Counted from the first letter of the stretch, positions 7,939-15,938 are shown. The stretch: DNA of 29,714 bases from a virus (IMGVR_UViG_3300030107_004131:1-29714); one strand, 5' to 3'. Notes: a model not told the origin generated them from the letters alone. Program-made: numbers and translations.

Positions 7939-8721
7939 ATGTCAGATAAACCATTTTCCAGACGCACGAATGCCCAAACAGGTCTTGGAATAGATTTCTC
8001 TGACAATCATAAGTTCCAAGACGGGCTTATATCTAATCGTGGTCAGGTTGTAATCCATGAAATGGGTGTGGCTTGTACTTGTAGATCTGGAGACAGATCT
8101 GAACCTGTTGTTGGTGGTAGTGGCAATCTTAATTGTAATAAATGCGAAAATGGTATTATGTACCGGAACCCAAGACAGATAATGGGTTTGATAACTGGTA
8201 TTGGGTATCAACGACAATTGTTGGAGTCTGGATTCGCAAACCCTGGCGATTGCGTAATGTCAGTTTCTCCTAACTTGGATTTCCCACCCGCAGACTTTGA
8301 CAAAATAACGTTTACGTGGCCTGAGAATGTAAACGACGGGCAAGTGATAATCCGTGGCGCTGAATCTGATGCTGACACTTCTACGTTAGACGCGCATGAG
8401 GATAGACTTCATTACAAAGGGGCTAAGTCTCTTCACGTAGAGGACGAAGACGGTAAAATTTATTATCAAGACACAGACTTCTACTTTGAAGGTAGGAAAG
8501 TTGTTTGGTTAAATGCTCCTGATAAAAATACGAGATACTCGATAAAGTATATGGCTTATCTTGAGTGGATTGTCTTTTCTTCACCCATGTCCCGTAGAGA
8601 TAAAGACGGGTCACTTGGGTATCGTGCCGTTCTGCGTAAGAAACATGCAGTTAATTTGAGAGACCCAGTAAATGAAGAACTGCTAGAAAAAGCGTCCTTC
8701 CAATCAAGGATTAGGGCGTAA
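7939..8721 (+). CDS. Putative neck protein with four-cysteine zinc-ribbon-like motif
   Basis: 260 residues. C46 and C48 (CTC) and C66 and C69 (CNKC) make a CxC-x17-CxxC arrangement that could bind one zinc ion; the linker between is Gly/Ser-rich. The rest is mostly beta (DFDKITFTWPENV, GQVIIRG, YYQDTDFYFEGRKVVWLNAP, TRYSIKYMAYLEWIVF), with a basic end (RRDKDGSLGYRAVLRKKHAV). There is no obvious ribosome site; the start lies one base after the upstream stop, consistent with coupled translation. Placement between the connector-like and gp10-like genes suggests a head-completion or neck part. I know no named family with certainty. Confidence 0.6.
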   Translation: MSDKPFSRRTNAQTGLGIDFSDNHKFQDGLISNRGQVVIHEMGVACTCRSGDRSEPVVGGSGNLNCNKCENGIMYRNPRQIMGLITGIGYQRQLLESGFANPGDCVMSVSPNLDFPPADFDKITFTWPENVNDGQVIIRGAESDADTSTLDAHEDRLHYKGAKSLHVEDEDGKIYYQDTDFYFEGRKVVWLNAPDKNTRYSIKYMAYLEWIVFSSPMSRRDKDGSLGYRAVLRKKHAVNLRDPVNEELLEKASFQSRIRA

Positions 8722-8723
8722 AC

Positions 8724-9437
8724 ATGGCACACAGAGTAGAATTTTTAAATAAACAACTTGCATCAAAGTATGTGGTTCTAGACAGAAAGAAGTTTGAGGA
8801 GAAGGCTCAAGCCTTGGCTTTGGGGCTATCTGCCATGGCTTTGCAGTATTGGGCCGATACAGCTAGGGCTAAATTCAGCAGCACCACCGCTGCAAAGTAC
8901 GTAGACAGCATTTATTGGGATCCATCAAACCTAAATAGCATTAAGATATCTGTAGTTCAGAATACATTAGCTAGTTTACTTGAAGGTGGTCAATCTGGAC
9001 CAATTGACCTTAGAAAGTCTTTTCTAAAGAAAGCTAAGATAGGTAAGTCAGGTATACGATACAGAAGAGTGCCAATTGTTCCCTCTGAAGAGGATAAGTA
9101 CGTAGGTAAACAGAACACAGCTTTTGAAATTAGCACTGAGTCTATTATGTCCTCAGTAGATAACAATGGTGGTGCTAGAACAAGTGCGATTATCAAGTCA
9201 AGATTGAATCCATTTGAAATAGCTAACGTACCTGCTAAGTCTTTTCAAGACACCTCGTCTGCTGTTGCTAGTATGGTAGGTGCTAATTTTAGAACAGTGA
9301 GTGATAATACCGAGATAAAGAGTCCAAAAGACACTTGGATGCATCCAGGGGTTCAAGCAGCACTAATTGCTGGTCAAGCTGCTGATTATATGCGTAGTAA
9401 TAGAGACAGATTTTTGCAAAAGTTGTTTGAGAAATAA
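8724..9437 (+). CDS. Neck / tail-completion protein, HK97 gp10-like
   Basis: 237 residues. The N-terminal half has a long helix (FEEKAQALALGLSAMALQYW) and a TAAKYVDSIY segment. The C-terminus TWMHPGVQAALIAGQAADYM is the W-x-HPG plus helix end often seen in gp10-like head-tail joining proteins of tailed phages. A basic stretch (LRKSFLKKAKIGKSGIRYRR) lies in the middle. The last base of its TAA is the first base of the next ATG. Together with the following terminator-like protein it probably closes the tail end that meets the capsid. The specific family name is an inference from motif and order. Confidence 0.6.
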   Translation: MAHRVEFLNKQLASKYVVLDRKKFEEKAQALALGLSAMALQYWADTARAKFSSTTAAKYVDSIYWDPSNLNSIKISVVQNTLASLLEGGQSGPIDLRKSFLKKAKIGKSGIRYRRVPIVPSEEDKYVGKQNTAFEISTESIMSSVDNNGGARTSAIIKSRLNPFEIANVPAKSFQDTSSAVASMVGANFRTVSDNTEIKSPKDTWMHPGVQAALIAGQAADYMRSNRDRFLQKLFEK

Positions 9438-10789
9438 TGAGTTTAATACCTGAGATAATACTCCAGAGAGTTCTGGTAAATGGGATTAGAGACCTGCGAA
9501 ATAATTCGTGGAGGTCTGATCAACTATTTAGGAATGTTCCTCAGAACTTTGCTTCTCAATTTAACGATTTATTAAATAGTACATCTGTTGATGTGACTAT
9601 CAATTACCCTCGTGAAGACAGTCAGTTTCCTTGTATAGCCATTTTACTGCGTAATGAGGAGGAGAGTCAGATTCTTCTTGGGGATGTCCTAGGTGGCGGT
9701 TTTACCGAGGACAATGCTTTATTCCAAAATTCAAGCCAGTTTTTCTACACGCCAAACGCATCTACTTCATCCGAGGCATTAACTGAAGATGATTTAATAG
9801 GTGAGCCTAGAAGGATATTTGACTCCACGGCAAGAGAGTATAAGGAACGAAGAGGATCTGGGTTTACAAGTAGCTACATGCTTCAGATAATGACAGACAA
9901 CCAGGACTTCACTCTGTTTCTGTACCATGCTGTCAGATATATAATTTTGTCAAATATCAAAATACTGGAGCGAAATGGTATATTTGAGTTGCGTATGAGT
10001 GGTACGGACTTCTTACCGCAACCCGCGCAACAACCTACTTTCATCTACATGAGAGGGTTGTCTTTAAGTTTCATGTATTTCTCAGAGTACTTTGCGAAGT
10101 ACGGAGAAGATGGAGAGCCGGATATAGCCAATTCCTTTGTTATTGATATGGAATTGAGTGATCAACTTGGCACAGATCCCGCCAAGGGCATAATTGCAGC
10201 TTGGCAGTCTCCACACATTACGAGTATAGCTCTTTCCTCTGGAACAGACGGAAGATCGATATCAGGGTCTGCCGGGAGCACGATTACTAGTAGTGTTTTG
10301 AAAGGCATAAATTTACACACAGGATTTTCATTATCTATATTTGATCCAATTACTTTATCAGGATCTGATATAACTATCTCAAATGTAAAATTACTTGATA
10401 GTTTAGAGACAAGTGTATTCTTCTCAGATAGTTCTGGACAGTCAAACTCTACTAACTTAAAATACGTATCGACAGCAACAGATACTGTGCCTTCGGACTT
10501 GTTGGAGGGAATGGTTTTGCGAGTAGCAAGCCCTAAAACCCATGAATCATTTAACGAGCACCGAAGAATTGTTAGCTTTACATCTGGTGCTTCAGGGACT
10601 ATTACAGTAGCTAATGAATTTTCTTCCAGTTTATCTGGAGCTTTTGTAGAAGTTATTAAACGAGAGGCAAGTATTTCTTTTGATGCCGCAATCGCCTCTG
10701 ACGCCGTCGCCGGTTCTAGAAATATAAAAATTACTAATTCGGATTCTAAGTCAGATACTCTTGTCGGTGGATTTGTTGTATCTTCGTAA
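9437..10789 (+). CDS. Tail terminator-like protein with IPT/TIG-like C-terminal domain
   Basis: 450 residues. Residues 1-240 look like a tail-terminator or neck core: MSLIPEIILQRVLVNGIRDL, VDVTINYPREDSQFPCIAIL, then SYMLQIMTDNQDFTLFLYHA and ending FVIDMELSDQLG. This alpha/beta pattern and the position just before the sheath support it. Residues ~265-330 and ~411-450 (ASISFDAAIASDAVAGSRNI, KITNSDSKSDTLVGGFVVSS) look like the two halves of an IPT/TIG beta sandwich. They are split by a ~54-residue module (356-409) that also occurs twice in the sheath. The core role, capping tail-tube growth, is family knowledge; the extra domains are probably surface decoration. Confidence 0.6.
   Translation: MSLIPEIILQRVLVNGIRDLRNNSWRSDQLFRNVPQNFASQFNDLLNSTSVDVTINYPREDSQFPCIAILLRNEEESQILLGDVLGGGFTEDNALFQNSSQFFYTPNASTSSEALTEDDLIGEPRRIFDSTAREYKERRGSGFTSSYMLQIMTDNQDFTLFLYHAVRYIILSNIKILERNGIFELRMSGTDFLPQPAQQPTFIYMRGLSLSFMYFSEYFAKYGEDGEPDIANSFVIDMELSDQLGTDPAKGIIAAWQSPHITSIALSSGTDGRSISGSAGSTITSSVLKGINLHTGFSLSIFDPITLSGSDITISNVKLLDSLETSVFFSDSSGQSNSTNLKYVSTATDTVPSDLLEGMVLRVASPKTHESFNEHRRIVSFTSGASGTITVANEFSSSLSGAFVEVIKREASISFDAAIASDAVAGSRNIKITNSDSKSDTLVGGFVVSS
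10502..10663 (+). repeat. Beta module shared with the sheath (terminator copy)
   Basis: Codes EGMVLRVASPKTHESFNE, then HRRIVSFTSGASGTITVANE, then GAFVEVIKR. It lines up with sheath residues 210-270, which read GQWVRIKSG, GQIRRIINV, RITVQPAF and CVFEVIR. In the terminator it interrupts a TIG-like fold. Confidence 0.65.
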
Positions 10790-10815
10790 TTTATAACTAA
10801 AGTGAAGTGTTTCAA

Positions 10816-11043
10816 ATGGCTAAAAAAACCACTAAAGCGAAAGTAGTTCAAAAAAAAGAAGAAAAACCTAAAATAATTAATAAGATTTTTGCTAAACCTG
10901 TGGTACTTATGAGAGCGGAAGATTATTTACTTAGTGTCGGTACTCGACCTAGTAGAATTGCTCCACGAGTTACATGGGCCAAAGGTCAAGGTTTTACAGT
11001 CTTAACTGCTGCTGAGTGGGAAAATCTGTTTTTGAAATACTAG
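10816..11043 (+). CDS. Small basic protein of unknown function before the sheath
   Basis: 75 residues from the ATG at 10816 (MAKKTTKAKVVQKK). A GTG three codons earlier (10807) is also in frame. I prefer the ATG because the lysine-rich start looks natural, although neither start has a strong ribosome site. Residues 1-30 are basic and probably disordered. The rest (AEDYLLSVGTRPSRIAPRVT, WAKGQGFTVLTAAEWENLFL) looks like a small folded alpha/beta unit of a type often seen as short phage orphan genes. The stop is followed 11 bases later by the sheath start. Function not recognised. Confidence 0.65.
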   Translation: MAKKTTKAKVVQKKEEKPKIINKIFAKPVVLMRAEDYLLSVGTRPSRIAPRVTWAKGQGFTVLTAAEWENLFLKY

Positions 11044-11054
11044 GGAGATGTTAA

Positions 11055-13766
11055 GTGGCTAAATTCATCACATTCAACGGTGTAACTCTATACCATCCGG
11101 GTGGACTTACAAAGATTGACGCTGCTGCGATGGCTCAAGTTGGTGCTGGTCTTTCTGGCATTGTGGGTTTGGTTGGTGAAGCGGATGCTGGGCAACCTTG
11201 TACCGCTGCAGACCCAAAGGTTTATGAGTTCACAGACCCTGCTGCGGCAATGGAAGTATTTCAGTCTGGAGATTTGGCTGATGCCATTGATTTTGTCTTT
11301 AATCCTTCAAATGATGTTCGTATTCCTGGGGGCGCTCAAAAATTAATTTGTGTTAAAACGAATGCAAGTACTCAAAGTAGTGTAAACTTAACTCTTGCAA
11401 GTGATAACTCAAAGAATGCCATTACAGTTCAGTCTGTTGATTACGGTGTACACACTGCAGGAATTCAGGTAAAAGTAAGTCAGAACGCTACAGATGACGA
11501 CAAGTTTGATGCTACGGTTAACGATACTGTTAACGGAGTAGTTGAATCGTTTACCTCTCTTGGTGGTAAAGCGTTAATGAACGTTAAGTACCAAGGACCA
11601 TCCGATCCTGTTGTAGTAGAAACATTAACCTCCACAGCTACTGATAATAACCTTCTTACGGCAGGTGCGGGAATTGGTAATGCTAAGGCTGGTCAATGGG
11701 TTAGGATTAAGTCCGGTGCCCAATCTTTCATGAATGGTCAGATTCGAAGAATCATTAATGTAGATGCTGGTGAAAATAGAATTACTGTTCAGCCTGCCTT
11801 TTGTAACGCTAGTGGTACTAATACAGGTCCTACAAACGGTTGTGTATTTGAGGTAATTCGAACAGTCATTGGTCCATTTTATGTAGAAGAAGGGACAAGT
11901 GTTAGTAGCTTTAAACTTGAATCTTTACCTAGTGCTGCGGCTCATGACTCCGCATGGGCTGAAGGTGATCCAATTATAGCCATTGACACTACTGCTGCAG
12001 CCCTTTATGGGGCAATCGGTGGTACACAGGGTCCTGATTATGTAAAGGTTGTTAGTGGTACTGGGGCAGGTCAAATAAGAAGAATTTCAAGCGTTAATGG
12101 GAGCTTTGGTGATGACATAGTGAATAATCCAGTTGTTAATGTCACACCAGCTTTCGACACGCAGTTAGATACGACATCACGCATTAGCTTTATTAATGCC
12201 GTACATGATCCAACCAGTGTTGCGTCTGGTCACGGAGCCTTTGGAGTTATTGAAGGGGCAAATGGAGCTGCTAGTAAGTTAATACTAAGTTTTAGACCGG
12301 GTATTGGTGAAGATAACGGTTCGGGAACTGCTGTTGCTCCTAATGAGGCTGGTGCAGCTTATACAGTTTACGAATTCTCTCTTGGAAGCGCCGCTACAGT
12401 AAGCTCTGTAGTGAATAGTATCAATTCAAGTAATGGTAATAGTAACTCTCTAAACGCTACTGCAGCCACTGCACATAGTGCAGGAGCTTGGTCTGCACAG
12501 GTTGGTCCTGGTAGATCTGGGTCTCTCACTACAGATCGCTTCGACTTTATGCTTAATGGTGGTACAGAATTAACTACAGACCTGACGAATGGTGGTGTAG
12601 CTGCAGACCATTCAGACAAAGTTGATTTACTTTGTGACTTTAATCAACAGTTCTCCGGTACGTTTGGCACTAGTAGTGGATCATCCGTAAAGAAGCATCG
12701 ATTCTTGGATAACTTGGCGCAGTTAGAAGATGCTCTAGACAATCAAAGTATTCTTGTTAACGCAACTAGAGTTGTTACTAATCCTGGGGACGGCGCTGGT
12801 ATGCCAAAGTTCAACCCAACGTTCGCAGTGAGCCTTACAGGTGGGGTAAAAGGGGCAAGTTCTGCTTCCACAGTCGAGTTGGCGTTTGAACAGTTGATTA
12901 AGAAGCGTCACAACACTGCAGTAGCACTGTTTAGTAGTGACTACAGTAGTGGTGGAAACACGTTTACTATTGACTTTGTCCATAGTCAGTTGAAGAGTCA
13001 CGCTAACAATGGCGCTGGGGCACACCGAAACGAAGTGGATTGCATCGCAGCATTTGATGCTTCTGTAGCTGCATCTACAGCGTTGACCGATACGATTGAT
13101 AAGGCTAACGGGCTTAACAATAGAAACGTCGGTCTTGTGTATCAAAAGATTCAACGACCTGCAATAGATGGAACCAACAAGGTGTTTGGTCCAGAGATGC
13201 TTGCATGTGCAATTGCTGGTATGCAGGCTGCTGCGGTCGTCGGTGAACCTCTCACATTCAAGTTTATTAACGCTTTGGATATCGTTAGTCCTGTGAATGC
13301 AGATCCACAAGACAAAAACGACTCTGACCAATTGCTTCAGAACTCGGTATTGTTCTGTGAGAAAGTTCAGGGTAAAGGTTTCCGAATTGTTAGAAACTAC
13401 AGCACATATGCTCAGGACGACAATCTTGCATACACAGAACGTCATGTGAATGCAGAGTTGAACTATATGGCATACGACCTTCGATCTTTCATTGAGGATA
13501 GATTCACTGGATTGAGGGCAACACCAGCTACTGTTGCAAATATCAAGAGTGCGGTAATTTCCAAGTTGGAGATCTACAAGCGTGACCTTGAGATTATTGT
13601 GGACAGTACTGACGCAGTTACTGGGAAGCCTATAAATGCGTATAGGAATCTCAAGGTTACCATTTCGGGCGATATCGCTACAATTCGCTTTGAGATATTC
13701 CCGACAATTGGTATTAATTATTTCAAATTTGATATTGTTGCCCAACTACCAACAATTAGCGCGTAA
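11055..13766 (+). CDS. Contractile tail sheath protein, large variant
   Basis: 903 residues; GTG start chosen for AGGGAG seven bases upstream. The N-terminus (LYHPGGLTKIDA, LSGIVGLVGEADAGQP) matches the beta-rich sheath start that carries the GxxGxVGxA-type turn. The C-terminus (ERHVNAELNYMAYDLRSFIE, ISKLEIYKRDL, NLKVTISGDIATIRFEIFP, INYFKFDIVAQLP) is the typical sheath closing domain used in handshake contacts between subunits. Common sheath proteins are about 350-700 residues, so this one carries insertions: two beta modules at about 210-270 and 325-384, and a Gly/Ser/Asn-rich stretch at about 400-500. On contraction the sheath drives the tube into the host envelope. Identification is strong from both ends plus order. 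Confidence 0.88.
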   Translation: MAKFITFNGVTLYHPGGLTKIDAAAMAQVGAGLSGIVGLVGEADAGQPCTAADPKVYEFTDPAAAMEVFQSGDLADAIDFVFNPSNDVRIPGGAQKLICVKTNASTQSSVNLTLASDNSKNAITVQSVDYGVHTAGIQVKVSQNATDDDKFDATVNDTVNGVVESFTSLGGKALMNVKYQGPSDPVVVETLTSTATDNNLLTAGAGIGNAKAGQWVRIKSGAQSFMNGQIRRIINVDAGENRITVQPAFCNASGTNTGPTNGCVFEVIRTVIGPFYVEEGTSVSSFKLESLPSAAAHDSAWAEGDPIIAIDTTAAALYGAIGGTQGPDYVKVVSGTGAGQIRRISSVNGSFGDDIVNNPVVNVTPAFDTQLDTTSRISFINAVHDPTSVASGHGAFGVIEGANGAASKLILSFRPGIGEDNGSGTAVAPNEAGAAYTVYEFSLGSAATVSSVVNSINSSNGNSNSLNATAATAHSAGAWSAQVGPGRSGSLTTDRFDFMLNGGTELTTDLTNGGVAADHSDKVDLLCDFNQQFSGTFGTSSGSSVKKHRFLDNLAQLEDALDNQSILVNATRVVTNPGDGAGMPKFNPTFAVSLTGGVKGASSASTVELAFEQLIKKRHNTAVALFSSDYSSGGNTFTIDFVHSQLKSHANNGAGAHRNEVDCIAAFDASVAASTALTDTIDKANGLNNRNVGLVYQKIQRPAIDGTNKVFGPEMLACAIAGMQAAAVVGEPLTFKFINALDIVSPVNADPQDKNDSDQLLQNSVLFCEKVQGKGFRIVRNYSTYAQDDNLAYTERHVNAELNYMAYDLRSFIEDRFTGLRATPATVANIKSAVISKLEIYKRDLEIIVDSTDAVTGKPINAYRNLKVTISGDIATIRFEIFPTIGINYFKFDIVAQLPTISA
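11682..11864 (+). repeat. Beta module in sheath, copy 1
   Basis: Codes residues ~210-270: GQWVRIKSG, GQIRRIINVDAG, RITVQPAF, GCVFEVIR. Matches the module in the tail terminator (10502-10663) and copy 2 in this gene. Confidence 0.65.
12027..12206 (+). repeat. Beta module in sheath, copy 2
   Basis: Codes residues ~325-384: GPDYVKVVSGTGAGQIRRIS, then NPVVNVTPAFD and SRISFINAV. The SG-x-GQIRRI core and the V-x-PAF strand are shared with copy 1; this copy is more diverged. Confidence 0.6.
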
Positions 13767-13777
13767 GGAGAATAGCG

Positions 13778-15301
13778 ATGGCAGTTACATTAAGTTCAGG
13801 GGCCGGGTCATTTGAAGAACTGTATCTGAAGCTTCGACATAAATACAGTAGTGGTGCGGGAGAAACTGTTCACGGTGTGGACGGTATTCTTCGAGTCACA
13901 AATGAATCTGACTTTACCGATGAAGATGTTGCAGTCAGTGCCCGTGGAGTGGTCCAATCTGCAGTTGCTTCTGGGACTGTGAGGGCTGAGCTTCTTCTGG
14001 ATTCCGCGTCTGAAGCTGCTCAATTTCAACCTGGAGATAATGTTCAAGTTTTTGCATGGGATACTGGGGGTTCTATATCTACCGATACAGTTTTTGCTGT
14101 TAAAGGTGAAAAACTTCTTTTAAGCACTGCCCCTGATGCAGCCATTGATCCTGGTGATATTGTTGTTCGATTTGAGACAGGCGCTCGTGACGGTTACCCA
14201 GATTCCGCTGTAGATAAGTCTGCTGGAGTACCCTACGTTGGTATGGGCGACATGGCTGCGTTTTTAAACTCTCTTCAAAAAGAGATGAGTCCTGCGGTTA
14301 GTGTTGACATTACGCTTGGTGTAGCAGCCGATGACACAGTTAGTCCTTACAGCACGATTGCTACGGATTTGGATAGTGTTGCCAGCGATGATCACATTGG
14401 CGATGTACTTGTATTTACTGAAGCTGGAGATCCCATTGACGGGTGTAGTGCTAGGATTTTTTCTCACGGAACAGGAGCTGCAGTAACTTTCACTGTTTTT
14501 GATATTAGAGATAGTGATGGAAACTTCTTAGGTAACAAATTTCCAGTAACAATTGGCAATGACAGTGCCGTGACTACTTCTGCTTCTACTACTGCAGAGC
14601 TTCGAACAGGTCTTTTGGACAAGTACATCACTGCCATGATGGGAGAGGACTTCCCAACTTCTGGGGCTGGTAAAGCAAAAGTTGCCGGGGGTTGTGCTTT
14701 TGGTATGCAAGAAAATTCAAATGCGCCAGATGCAACTAATCTATTTGCAAGTGCCATATTTGACTTTTTGCACCGATATGATCCTGCATCAGCCACCGTT
14801 ACAGACATGCCAAATTACAAGCATGAGCTTTCTTCTCTTGGGCATGTATTTTTGGATAGAACCACTCAAGGTGTTCAACTCCGATTAGCCGCTAACGCTG
14901 CTGCTGGTGATACGACTCTTACTGTGGAAATGGATAATGCTGTAGGTGATATTCCGTTTCCACTGTCCGGCACAGTTCGTATTTGGAGAAATAGTGGTAT
15001 TAACCAAACAACCGTTGGTGGTGGAATATTCTTCAGCACAGACATTGCGTACACTAGAACAAAAAAGAGTAACGTTTTAACTCTTGCTAGTGGAACTGTC
15101 GGGGACACCGATGCTGCTCCGGTTGCTGCAAGTTTTGCTGCTGGTTACGAGATGGGAGAAATTGTTGAGCTTATCCCGACTGGCGGTGGTGCTAAGATGC
15201 CAGGACGCGCTGCTGATATCGACGCTAAAACAATGCTTGCATTGATGGAAGCCGCTCGATTGGTTGCTGTACAGCATACAGTTCCTGCGATAGTTCCTTA
15301 A
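13778..15301 (+). CDS. Structural protein of unknown function between sheath and tube
   Basis: 507 residues with a strong AAGGAG that overlaps the sheath stop, implying high expression. I do not recognise the family. N-terminal residues (SGAGSFEELYLKLRHKYSSG) are mixed. Two PGD-type beta strands recur (PGDNVQVFAWDTG and PGDIVVRFETGARDGYP). The middle has FLNSLQKEMSPAVSVDITLG and IRDSDGNFLGNKFPVTIGND; the later part has a beta stretch (AGDTTLTVEMDNAVG, GTVRIWRNSG) and ends in a hydrophobic helix (KTMLALMEAARLVAVQHTV). Contractile-tail phages usually place the tube gene immediately after the sheath. An extra protein of this size here could be a second tail-surface component, a sheath cofactor or a large tail-tube-associated protein. 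Function open. Confidence 0.7.
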   Translation: MAVTLSSGAGSFEELYLKLRHKYSSGAGETVHGVDGILRVTNESDFTDEDVAVSARGVVQSAVASGTVRAELLLDSASEAAQFQPGDNVQVFAWDTGGSISTDTVFAVKGEKLLLSTAPDAAIDPGDIVVRFETGARDGYPDSAVDKSAGVPYVGMGDMAAFLNSLQKEMSPAVSVDITLGVAADDTVSPYSTIATDLDSVASDDHIGDVLVFTEAGDPIDGCSARIFSHGTGAAVTFTVFDIRDSDGNFLGNKFPVTIGNDSAVTTSASTTAELRTGLLDKYITAMMGEDFPTSGAGKAKVAGGCAFGMQENSNAPDATNLFASAIFDFLHRYDPASATVTDMPNYKHELSSLGHVFLDRTTQGVQLRLAANAAAGDTTLTVEMDNAVGDIPFPLSGTVRIWRNSGINQTTVGGGIFFSTDIAYTRTKKSNVLTLASGTVGDTDAAPVAASFAAGYEMGEIVELIPTGGGAKMPGRAADIDAKTMLALMEAARLVAVQHTVPAIVP

Positions 15302-15311
15302 TTTAACTAAA

Positions 15312-15392
15312 GGTCGAGGGTTATTTTCCTCCTAGAGTGCCCTGTAGCAAATTCAGTTCTCACGAATCTACTTCAGGCACTCAACCTTGACC
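15312..15392 (+). promoter_or_regulatory. Structured leader hairpin upstream of the tube gene
   Basis: Two nested stems. The outer stem pairs 15312-15322 (GGTCGAGGGTT) with 15383-15392 (AACCTTGACC), with one G-U pair and one bulged G. The inner stem pairs GAGTGC (15335-15340), CTG (15342-15344) and TAG (15345-15347) with CTA (15368-15370), CAG (15374-15376) and GCACTC (15377-15382), with a one-base and a three-base bulge. The 5' internal strand contains CTCCTA (15329-15334), the exact complement of TAGGAG at the tube ribosome site (15436-15441). No T-run follows, so it does not look like an intrinsic terminator. It may be an mRNA stability, processing or translational control element. Confidence 0.5.
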
Positions 15393-15415
15393 ATTTACCT
15401 TTCTAATGACAAAAT
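15387..15415 (+). promoter_or_regulatory. Possible sigma70-type promoter for the tube gene
   Basis: TTGACC (15387-15392, five of six bases as TTGACA), a 17-base spacer, then CAAAAT (15410-15415, four of six as TATAAT). The predicted start would lie near 15422, leaving a short leader with AGGAG at 15437-15441 before the GTG at 15448. The -35 element overlaps the 3' arm of the hairpin. Matches this good occur by chance in AT-rich DNA, so this is only a candidate. Confidence 0.3.
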
Positions 15416-15447
15416 TAATTTACTTTTTACCTCTATAGGAGTGTGCC

Positions 15448-15909
15448 GTGGCTAAAGAAATTTTTACTGGGGCGAGAGCCAAATTTTTTATTGATGGTGT
15501 TCCAATCGGATACTGTGCTGGAGTGAATGGCGAAGAAGCTATTGACTATGAGCCAGTACAGACTTTGGACTTCCTTCAAGTTCGTGAACATGTACCTGTT
15601 TCTTATCGTGCTTCGATGAGTGCAGCTTTCTTCCGTCTTATCGGTTCTTCATTGAAAGAGTACGCCGGTAAAGAAGAAGATGCGGGTAACCTTGAAATAT
15701 TCCCGAAGTTTAATAATATTCTGACATCGGGTGCCATGACTGCTGCTATTGTAGAGAACAAGAGTGCAGATGGTCCAAGAGTTATCGCTCAGTTTCAGGA
15801 CGTAAGAGCAGCGAGTAAGACATTCGACGTTTCGTCTCGTGGTATCGTGACTGAAAACTGTTCGTTTGTTGCGATCAACATGTTTGATGAGTCTGAGATC
15901 GATATTTAA
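15448..15909 (+). CDS. Tail tube protein (major)
   Basis: 153 residues from a GTG with AGGAG six bases upstream. Size and pattern fit the inner tube subunit of a contractile tail: GARAKFFIDGVPIGYCAGVN, then IDYEPVQTLDFLQVREHVPV, then RASMSAAFFRLIG, with a later long strand (RVIAQFQDVRAASKTFDVSS, GIVTENCSFVAINMFDE). Tube subunits polymerise as hexameric rings on the baseplate and are needed in many copies, which fits the separate leader and possible promoter in front of it. Assignment comes from length, beta pattern and position between the sheath region and the chaperone plus tape-measure genes. An alternative such as a decoration protein is less likely. Confidence 0.75.
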   Translation: MAKEIFTGARAKFFIDGVPIGYCAGVNGEEAIDYEPVQTLDFLQVREHVPVSYRASMSAAFFRLIGSSLKEYAGKEEDAGNLEIFPKFNNILTSGAMTAAIVENKSADGPRVIAQFQDVRAASKTFDVSSRGIVTENCSFVAINMFDESEIDI

Positions 15910-15938
15910 AAATAGTTTATATTTGGGAGTTATATATT

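Noticed and set aside
10162-10851. 229-codon minus-strand open frame over the terminator gene
   Set aside because: Antisense shadow of a real gene, crossing a gene boundary, with no recognisable motif and no intergenic space for signals.
12735-13745. 336-codon open frame on the minus strand inside the sheath gene
   Set aside because: It lies wholly within a well-supported gene and its product is Cys/Arg/Ser/Val-rich without a recognisable domain. It reflects the sheath codon bias.
15312-15392. Hairpin read as an intrinsic terminator
   Set aside because: The strong stem is not followed by a T-run, and the next essential tail genes must still be transcribed.
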